NCBI RefSeq assembly: GCF_004322755.1
Contig: NZ_CP036401.1
Coordinates: 3,596,001 to 3,660,000 of the forward strand
Direction of reading: 5' to 3'
DNA from: Pseudoduganella albidiflava
Lineage (GTDB): Bacteria > Pseudomonadota > Gammaproteobacteria > Burkholderiales > Burkholderiaceae_D
Length of the DNA: 64,000 bases
The number at the start of each line of letters is the position of its first letter. Position 1 is the stretch's first letter. A program made the position numbers and the translations under genes. Positions 58,393 through 64,000 of this stretch are shown piece after piece. The notes beneath the pieces were generated by a model, which was not told where the DNA came from, did no database searches, and was given only the letters and a program-made list of their open reading frames with translations.

Positions 58393-59229
58393 TCAGTCGA
58401 GATCCGCAGCCGCGTGCCGCTCCGGCACATGCCGCTCGCCCTGCAGCCGGTTGACACGCCGGCCGCGCGCCACCGCCGGGCGGGCCGCCACCTCCTCCGC
58501 CCAGCGCCGCACGTTGGTGTACTCGTGCACCGACAGGAACTCGCCGGCGCCATACAGCTCGCCCAGCACGAGCAAGCCGCACCACGGCCAGATCGCCATG
58601 TCGGCGATCGTGTAGTCGTCGCCGGCGACGTAGCGGTGCGCGGCCAGCTGGCGGTCCAGCACGTCGAGCTGGCGCTTGGTTTCCATCGCGTAGCGGTCGA
58701 TCGGGTACTGCAGCTTTTCCGGCGCATACGCGAAGAAGTGGCCGAAGCCGCCGCCGACGAACGGCGCCGAGCCCATTTGCCAGAACAGCCAGTTCAGTGT
58801 TTCCGTGCGGGCCCGAGTGTCGCGCGGCAGGAAGGCGCCGAACTTGTCGGCCAGGTAGACCAGGATCGAACCGGATTCGAAGACGCGCAGCGGCGCATCG
58901 CCGCCACGGTCCACCAGCGCCGGGATCTTGGAGTTCGGGTTGATGTCCACGAAGCCGCTGCCGAACTGTTCGCCATCGCCGATACGCACCAGCCAGGCGT
59001 CGTATTCGGCGCCCTCGTGGCCCAGCGCCAGCAGTTCTTCCAGCAGGATGGTGACCTTCTGGCCGTTCGGCGTGCCCAGCGAGTACAGTTGCAGCGGATG
59101 GCTGCCGACCGGCAGTTCGCGGTCGTGGGTGGCGCCGGCCACCGGGCGGTTGATGCTGGCAAAGGTGCCGCCGGACGCCGCGGGCGGCGTCCACACGGCC
59201 GGGGGCACGTATTTCGGGGTTTCACTCAT
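58393..59229 (-). CDS. yghU: Glutathione S-transferase, YghU-like disulfide-bond oxidoreductase
   Basis: The 278-residue protein has the N-terminal extension and thioredoxin-fold domain of YghU (GSHPLQLYSLGTPNGQKVTILLEEL, NPNSKIPALVD, VFESGSILVYLADKFG) and the helical C-terminal domain (GGGFGHFFAYAPEKLQYPIDRYAMETKRQLDVLDRQL). This class reduces organic hydroperoxides and disulfides with glutathione. GAGGAGC precedes the ATG. It is transcribed alone, ending at the shared terminator. Confidence 0.92.
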   Translation of the reverse strand: MSETPKYVPPAVWTPPAASGGTFASINRPVAGATHDRELPVGSHPLQLYSLGTPNGQKVTILLEELLALGHEGAEYDAWLVRIGDGEQFGSGFVDINPNSKIPALVDRGGDAPLRVFESGSILVYLADKFGAFLPRDTRARTETLNWLFWQMGSAPFVGGGFGHFFAYAPEKLQYPIDRYAMETKRQLDVLDRQLAAHRYVAGDDYTIADMAIWPWCGLLVLGELYGAGEFLSVHEYTNVRRWAEEVAARPAVARGRRVNRLQGERHVPERHAAADLD

Positions 59230-59628
59230 GCGTTTTTCGCTCCTCTACGGGTCATGGCCGCGCCGGTGACAGGTGCGCGCGGCCTCGGACAGCTAGTTTG
59301 GCATGGTTGCGAAAAACGCGCACAGCGCCCCGAATGCCGTTACGTTAAACCCACCCAAGTGCAGATTCCGGGGTCAGGGAGGAATACTGGCTCGTAGGCC
59401 AGTACCGCTACGTCGGCAAGGAGCGATGCTCCTCGAAACCCCGACTACGCCCCGGCGGGGTGAAGCAGAGGTTTCGCGAAGCCTGCTTCGCGCCTGCGGA
59501 ACGGTGCTGGCATGCAGGCCAGCACTCCTTCCTGACCCCAGCCCTTCGCTGTTGGGGTGAATGCATGCGCTTTCAATGTGCCGGCCGATGCTTGACTTAA
59601 CGGCATAAGCGCGGCGCCGGATTTTTTC
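59230..59628. other. Intergenic region with structured repeat element
   Basis: The 399 bp between the ROK regulator stop and the GST start contain no gene. Its central 220 bp (59352-59571) form the structured element described separately. The remaining ~120 bp next to the GST gene should hold its promoter; none was convincingly recognised. Confidence 0.6.
59352..59571. repeat. Expanded palindromic element enclosing a multi-hairpin insert
   Basis: CACCCAAGTGCAGATTCC and the right end CAGCCCTTCGCTGTTGGGGTGAATGCATGCGC match the flanks of the compact element at 52783-52860. The closing stem GGGGTCAGG (59370-59378) pairs with CCTGACCCC (59531-59539) and extends, with few mismatches, to about 59391/59518. 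Inside are local hairpins at 59419-59433 (AGGAGC/GCTCCT) and 59476-59491 (GCGAAGC/GCTTCGC). It is not a tRNA; it behaves like a non-autonomous repeat with a structured cargo. Confidence 0.75.
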
Positions 59629-60855
59629 CTACGCCGCCCGTTCCGAGCGCCGCTCCAGGGTCTGCAGGTCGAGCGGCCGGGTGAGCCGGTAGCGCGCCAG
59701 CGCCGCGGCGCCGACGGCCACGGCATCGGTGCCGAAGTGCGAGGTGCGGATCTCCGGCGGCGCCAGCATGGCCGCCTCCGCATAGCCGGCCAGCACCTGC
59801 CGGGCCGGCCCGGTCAGCGCGTCGCCCAGGCGCAGCGCCGGGCCGCCGATCACGATCGCCATCGGATCGAACCCGGCCCACAGGTTGTTCAGCAGGATGC
59901 CCAGCTGGCGCCCGGCCGCGTCGACCGTGGCGCAGGTCGACGGCACGCCATCGGCGACCCGCTTGTACAGCCGGTCCAGTGCCGCGTAGCTGGGCCGTTC
60001 GTCGCCCAGCAGCGCGGCCAGGCCGATCAGCGCGTCGGCGCAGCCGCGGCGCCCGCAACTGCAGCGCGGGCCGTCGGCCTGCAGGATCGCATGGCCCACC
60101 TCGCCGCCGAAACCGTTCATCCCCGTCAGCAGCCGGTCGCTGACGATGATGCCGGCGCCGACGCCATAGCTGATCGACAGGTAGATCAGCGGATCGCCGG
60201 CCGTCTCGCGGGAAAACTCGAATTCGGCCAGCGCCGCCACGTTGGCCTCGTTCTGCATGTACAGGGGCCGGCCCTGCAGCACGGTGCCGGCGAAGTGCGC
60301 CTCGACCTGGCTGCGCACGTCGACATTGCGCCACCCCAGGTGAGGCGCGTGCCGCAGCACGCCCGTGTTTTCATCGACGGCGCCATGCAGCCCGATGCCC
60401 ACGCCCAGCACCTGCCGCGCGCCGCCCGCGGTGGACGGCCGCGCCAGCCGGCGCGCCTGCCGCACCATCGCCTGGGCCGCCAGGCGGATGCAGGAAGCCG
60501 GGTCGTGCGCATCGTCGTAGTCGATCACCCGCGCATCGAGCACATCGCCCAGCAGGTTGGTGGCCAGCACCCGCGCCTCGTCGACGCCCACCTCGGCGCC
60601 GATCAGCGCCAGCCGGCCGGGATCCAGGTGCAGCGGCGTGGCGCGGCGCCCTACTTCGCCCGTCACCAGCAGCGCGCTCTCGGTGAGCCAGCCTTCATCC
60701 ATCAGCTCGCGCACCAGCTGGCTGACGGTGGATTTCGTCAAGCGCAACTCATCGGACAACGCCGCGCGCGACAGGCCGGGTTGTGCGCTCACCTGGCGCA
60801 CCAGCGCCATCCGGTTCAGTTGTTTCAGGAGTTGCTGGTCACCGGTAACGGGCAT
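59629..60855 (-). CDS. ROK-family transcriptional repressor (NagC/XylR-type)
   Basis: The 408-residue protein has an N-terminal winged helix (LNRMALVRQVSAQPGLSRAALSDELRLTKSTVSQLVREL) and a ROK sugar-kinase-like domain with GVGIGLHGAVDENTG, SISYGVGAGIIV, GFGGEVGHAIL and the zinc-binding CSCGRRGCAD. No strong Shine-Dalgarno is seen before the ATG. It is divergent from the TonB receptor at 61443, and palindromic operator-like sites lie in the intergenic gap, so it probably represses that receptor until a sugar binds. Confidence 0.9.
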   Translation of the reverse strand: MPVTGDQQLLKQLNRMALVRQVSAQPGLSRAALSDELRLTKSTVSQLVRELMDEGWLTESALLVTGEVGRRATPLHLDPGRLALIGAEVGVDEARVLATNLLGDVLDARVIDYDDAHDPASCIRLAAQAMVRQARRLARPSTAGGARQVLGVGIGLHGAVDENTGVLRHAPHLGWRNVDVRSQVEAHFAGTVLQGRPLYMQNEANVAALAEFEFSRETAGDPLIYLSISYGVGAGIIVSDRLLTGMNGFGGEVGHAILQADGPRCSCGRRGCADALIGLAALLGDERPSYAALDRLYKRVADGVPSTCATVDAAGRQLGILLNNLWAGFDPMAIVIGGPALRLGDALTGPARQVLAGYAEAAMLAPPEIRTSHFGTDAVAVGAAALARYRLTRPLDLQTLERRSERAA

Positions 60856-61442
60856 GGCGGCGGGTCTGGGTCGATTGCGGTGGGCGGATTATGCAACAGC
60901 GGGAACGCTCCTGCCAAAAAAAGGCCGCTCAATCCGCTGCGCATTCCGGACGGTTCGCGGCGCACGGTGGACACGTTTCCAGGCCGCGCGGGATTTTCCC
61001 CGGTGCTTGTGAGCATTTTGCAACAAGGCGAAAGCACAAATGCAAGCAATTCGGCGGACGACGATGCTCGGCAGCAAACTCGACAACGATCTGGACACGT
61101 TTCCAGAAGTCGTTGATTTTGCTATGAAAACGATTTCTTGGAAACCGTTTTCCGTACTATTACGTAAGGTATGTAATCGCCGCGCGGAACGTAAATCCTT
61201 GCTGTTACAGGGTTTTTTACAGATTCCGGACCAATTTTTATTTGTTCGCGCGATTGACCAATTGCCGTGATTTTCTTACTCTTGCATAAATTACGTCGTA
61301 CCAGCAATGTTGCGCAGACAGCATGCGGTGTGGCGAAAGTCCCGCGGTAATCGGAACGACGGGACGTGTGAGTTTGGCAAAACCAATGACGCCGCCTCCC
61401 CCTGCCCACGGGCGTGGCGTTCCACATCAGAGAGGAGACACC
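60856..61442. promoter_or_regulatory. Divergent regulatory region with three operator-like palindromes
   Basis: The 587-bp gap between ROK regulator and TonB receptor holds TGGACACGTTTCCA at 60968-60981, TCTGGACACGTTTCCAGA at 61090-61107 (perfect 6-bp arms) and GGAAACCGTTTTCC at 61140-61153. All are variants of TGGAnACGTTTCCA, like LacI/ROK-type operators. No gene was recognised in the gap. Confidence 0.6.
61254..61282 (+). promoter_or_regulatory. Sigma-70-type promoter of the TonB receptor gene
   Basis: TTGACC (61254-61259) is followed by a 17-bp spacer and TACTCT (61277-61282). The leader is then about 155 nt long. The operator-like palindromes lie 100-165 bp upstream, outside the polymerase footprint, so looping or another promoter may be involved. 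Confidence 0.5.
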
Positions 61443-64000
61443 GTGCTGTACAGCAAGAAGAAGAGTTCCATGGAACTCAACGCAACACCCAATACCCACC
61501 ACCGCCTGATCGCCATCGCCGTCGCCGGGGCTTGCGCCACGCTGATGGCACCGGCGTTCGCGCAGGATGCCACCCAGGCGGCCCCGGCATTAGCCCAGGC
61601 CGCCGCAGGACCGTCGGCCCAGGAAGCCGCCGGCAGCGTCGCCGATCCGACCGCACCAGCCACCGTCGTCGTCAAGGGCATCCGCGCCTCGATGCAGTCG
61701 ACGCTGAACCTGAAGCGCAATTCCGACGGTATCGTCGACGGCATCGTCGCCGATGACATCGGCAAGTTCCCCGATACCAACCTGGCCGAATCGCTGCAGC
61801 GCATTTCCGGCGTGTCGATCGACCGCAACCGCGGTGAAGGCTCGCAAGTTACCGTGCGCGGTGTCGGCCCGGACCTGAACATGGTCCTGCTGAACGGCCG
61901 CCAGATGCCGACCTCCAACCTGGGCGACCTGGCCGGCCGCGCCTTCGACTTCTCGAACCTCGCTTCGGAAGCCGTGTCGCAGATCCAGGTGTACAAGAGC
62001 TCGCGCGCCGACACGCCGCCGGGCGGCATCGGCGCCACGCTGAACATCATGACGGCGCGCCCGCTCGACCTGGGCAACATGGCCAGCATCGGCGGCAAGG
62101 TGGTCTACGACACGTCGAACGACAACCTGCCGCAGGAAGACGCGGCGAAGCGTTCGTACACGCCTGAAGTGTCGGGCATCTACAGCACCACCTGGGGCGA
62201 CGGCAAGTTCGGCGTGTCGATCAGCGCCAGCTACCAGGAACGCAACCTGGGCGTGAACCAGGCGCAGATCACCAACGGCTGGAAGGGTCCGTACACCGCC
62301 ACGCAGACCGGCGTGACGGGCGTGATCCCGCTGCCAGGCGCGCCCGGCTCGGAAAACATCACGAACCGCCCGGACGGCAGCGACGTGTATTCCGTGCCGC
62401 AGAATATCTCGTACTTCATGCGCGGCTCGCAGCGCCAGCGTACCAACGGCCAGCTGACGTTCCAGTTCCGCCCGAACAAGGACCTGACCACCACGCTGGA
62501 CTACACCTACTCGCTGAACAAGGTGCAGACCAAGTACCACGAGCTGTCGGCCTGGTTCAACCACGGTCCTTCCGTGTCCAGCTGGACCGATGGCCCCGTG
62601 GCGTCGCCGATCTTCTACCAGGAGAACGTGACCAACCAGGACATCAGCATGAATGGCGGCGACTTCGCCACCAAGTCCGAGAACAAGTCGATCGGCTTCA
62701 ATACGCAATGGCGCGCCACGCCGGACCTGCGCCTGACGTTCGATGCGCACCACTCCACCGCGGTCTCGCAGAAGGACAGCCCGTTCGGCTCGAACAACGA
62801 CCTGGCCACCGTCAGCTTCAGCCGCGGCAATACGCGCGTGAACTTCGAGAACGAAATGCCGGTGCTGTCGATCGAAGGCGCCGACTTCAACCGCGCGCCG
62901 ATGCAGGTGTCCGGTTCATGGTTCCAGGAAGGCTACCAGCGCATGGAGATCGACCAGGCCCAGGCCGGCGGCCGCCTGAAACTGTGGGACACCTCGGAAC
63001 TGAACTTCGGCCTGCAGCTGACCAACGTGAAGAACCGCTCGGCGTTCCAGCAGGTGCAGAGCGATTCGTGGGGCGGCGCCACCTCGCCGGCCGACTACCC
63101 GCAATCGATGTTCCGGCCTGATTCGCTGAGCCAGTACTTCGACAAGCTGGGCGGCCACGACAACCCGGCCCTGTTCCAGCAGATCCACCTGTTCGACTTC
63201 GCCGCGATGCGCCAGCGCGTATCGGATGCAACCGGCAAGCCGGCCCTGTACCTGCCAAGCCTGGCCAATCCCGACTACGACCGCCGCACCACGGAAAAGA
63301 GCCGCGCGCTGTACTTCCAGCTGAACACCGAGTGGGATACGGCGATGCCGATGCACACCGGCATCGGCGTGCGCTACGAAAAGACCGACGTGCTGTCGAC
63401 CGCACTGTCGCAGACCGTGTCCGGCGTGAACTGGGTGGCGCAGAACGAACTGCCGTTCGTCTTCTCCGGCAAGGACTTCACCAGCCTGACGGGCAAGTAC
63501 CACCACTTCCTGCCGAGCCTGGACTGGGACATGAACGTGCGTGACGACTTCAAGGTCCGGGCCAGCTATGGCTGGACGATCGGCCGGCCGCGCTACGACC
63601 AGATCCAGGGCGGCACGAACATCAGCCCGACCGGCAACATCAACTACGGCACCGGCACGCGCGGCAACCCTGCGCTGGAACCGGTCAAGTCGAAGAACCT
63701 GGACCTGTCGGCCGAGTGGTACTACTCGCCGCAGAGCACCGTCTCGCTGGGCCTGTTCCACAAGTCGCTGTCGAACTACGCGGGCCAGAGCGTGAACATG
63801 GAAACGTCGCCGAACGTGACGACGCCGGTGGGCGGCGCCTACTGGAACGCGGCGCTGGCGTCGGGCTGCATCAACACCGACACCACTTGCATCCGCAACT
63901 ACATCTTCCGCAACTTCAATGGCCAGGCGGGCGTGGTGCGCGGCGCGCCGAACGCGCTGGGCAACGAAACGGGCACGATCTCGGGGATCCCTGGCAATCC
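61443..64000 (+). CDS. TonB-dependent receptor (carbohydrate type), 3' end outside window
   Basis: The frame opens at a GTG (61443) with a strong GAGGAGA upstream; an in-frame ATG follows at 61470. It runs open to the right edge (852 codons). A signal peptide (RLIAIAVAGACATLMAPAFAQ) is followed by the plug with VVVKGIRASMQSTLNLKRNSDG, IVDGIVADDIGKFPDTNLAESLQRISGVSIDR and RGVGPDLNMVLLNGRQMP, the signature of large oligosaccharide receptors of Xanthomonas/Caulobacter type. The barrel is incomplete in the window. It is divergent from the ROK regulator, suggesting regulated uptake of a sugar oligomer. Confidence 0.92.
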   Translation, partial: MLYSKKKSSMELNATPNTHHRLIAIAVAGACATLMAPAFAQDATQAAPALAQAAAGPSAQEAAGSVADPTAPATVVVKGIRASMQSTLNLKRNSDGIVDGIVADDIGKFPDTNLAESLQRISGVSIDRNRGEGSQVTVRGVGPDLNMVLLNGRQMPTSNLGDLAGRAFDFSNLASEAVSQIQVYKSSRADTPPGGIGATLNIMTARPLDLGNMASIGGKVVYDTSNDNLPQEDAAKRSYTPEVSGIYSTTWGDGKFGVSISASYQERNLGVNQAQITNGWKGPYTATQTGVTGVIPLPGAPGSENITNRPDGSDVYSVPQNISYFMRGSQRQRTNGQLTFQFRPNKDLTTTLDYTYSLNKVQTKYHELSAWFNHGPSVSSWTDGPVASPIFYQENVTNQDISMNGGDFATKSENKSIGFNTQWRATPDLRLTFDAHHSTAVSQKDSPFGSNNDLATVSFSRGNTRVNFENEMPVLSIEGADFNRAPMQVSGSWFQEGYQRMEIDQAQAGGRLKLWDTSELNFGLQLTNVKNRSAFQQVQSDSWGGATSPADYPQSMFRPDSLSQYFDKLGGHDNPALFQQIHLFDFAAMRQRVSDATGKPALYLPSLANPDYDRRTTEKSRALYFQLNTEWDTAMPMHTGIGVRYEKTDVLSTALSQTVSGVNWVAQNELPFVFSGKDFTSLTGKYHHFLPSLDWDMNVRDDFKVRASYGWTIGRPRYDQIQGGTNISPTGNINYGTGTRGNPALEPVKSKNLDLSAEWYYSPQSTVSLGLFHKSLSNYAGQSVNMETSPNVTTPVGGAYWNAALASGCINTDTTCIRNYIFRNFNGQAGVVRGAPNALGNETGTISGIPGN

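Noticed and set aside
59370-59539. tRNA or tmRNA-like gene
   Set aside because: The hairpins lack a T-loop consensus, anticodon arm and CCA; the closing stem and repeat flanks fit a mobile palindromic element better.

Overview
The window looks like chromosomal DNA of a high-GC beta-proteobacterium, most likely Oxalobacteraceae (a Massilia/Duganella/Pseudoduganella-type soil or plant-surface organism). This is inferred from GC-rich codon use, two large TonB-dependent receptors, a PEP-CTERM protein, giant RTX/SdrD-type surface proteins, and intergenic palindromic repeats of the GGTGTC-n-GACACC / GGGGTCAGACCC kind. No rRNA, tRNA, CRISPR array, prophage or transposase gene was seen.

Layout. (1) 1-5.5 kb: 5' part of a giant minus-strand RTX protein with near-identical 816-bp tandem repeats; its 3' end lies beyond the left edge. 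(2) 6.3-29.4 kb: an aromatic-catabolism supercluster. It holds a metal-dependent cyclase/hydrolase and a divergent LysR regulator; a translationally coupled DUF1302-DUF1329-YCF48-RND cassette; an operon of alpha/beta hydrolase, extradiol-type dioxygenase, Rieske ferredoxin, FAD monooxygenase, cupin, FAH-family hydrolase and NAD-epimerase; a porin with a periplasmic binding protein; a second LysR; an ABC-type binding protein followed by VanA/VanB-like oxygenase and reductase; and an AraC regulator with a cupin. A shared promoter-like motif with constant 18-nt spacing precedes four of these transcription units. (3) 29.5-31.5 kb: a secreted TIM-barrel protein with an inserted carbohydrate-binding-like module. 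(4) 31.7-34.2 kb: small orphan genes (YCII, SMI1/KNR4, zinc-ribbon CPCC, membrane protein, GNAT) resembling an immunity island without a toxin. (5) 34.4-35.8 kb: lipoprotein hydrolase with a short collagen-like stretch. (6) 35.8-45.1 kb: a glycoside-utilisation operon (DeoR regulator, TonB receptor, GH78-like rhamnosidase, MFS, GH3 beta-glycosidase). (7) 45.3-48.9 kb: response regulator, sensor kinase and solute-binding protein. (8) 49-52.6 kb: aromatic-acid MFS transporter, patatin, PPK2. (9) 52.9-58.3 kb: HTH protein, large SdrD_B-repeat protein, PEP-CTERM protein. (10) 58.4-64 kb: YghU-type GST, ROK regulator and the 5' part of a carbohydrate-type TonB receptor with nearby operator-like palindromes.

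How the genes fit together (inference). In region 2 a methoxylated or carboxylated aromatic could enter through the porin/DUF1302 route, be O-demethylated by the VanAB-like pair, hydroxylated by the FAD monooxygenase, ring-opened by the VOC dioxygenase, and cleaved by the alpha/beta hydrolase and FAH-family enzyme. Regions 6 and 10 are separately regulated glycan-uptake loci. Several genes are coupled by 1- or 4-base overlaps. Starts were chosen from Shine-Dalgarno placement and signal peptides, so many genes are shorter than the longest open frame.

The least explained structures are the shared promoter motif, the RND/YCF48/DUF1329/DUF1302 envelope cassette, the RTX tandem repeats, and a family of palindromic elements. 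One of these at 59.35-59.57 kb encloses a multi-hairpin insert and another lies inside the signal-peptide region of a gene.
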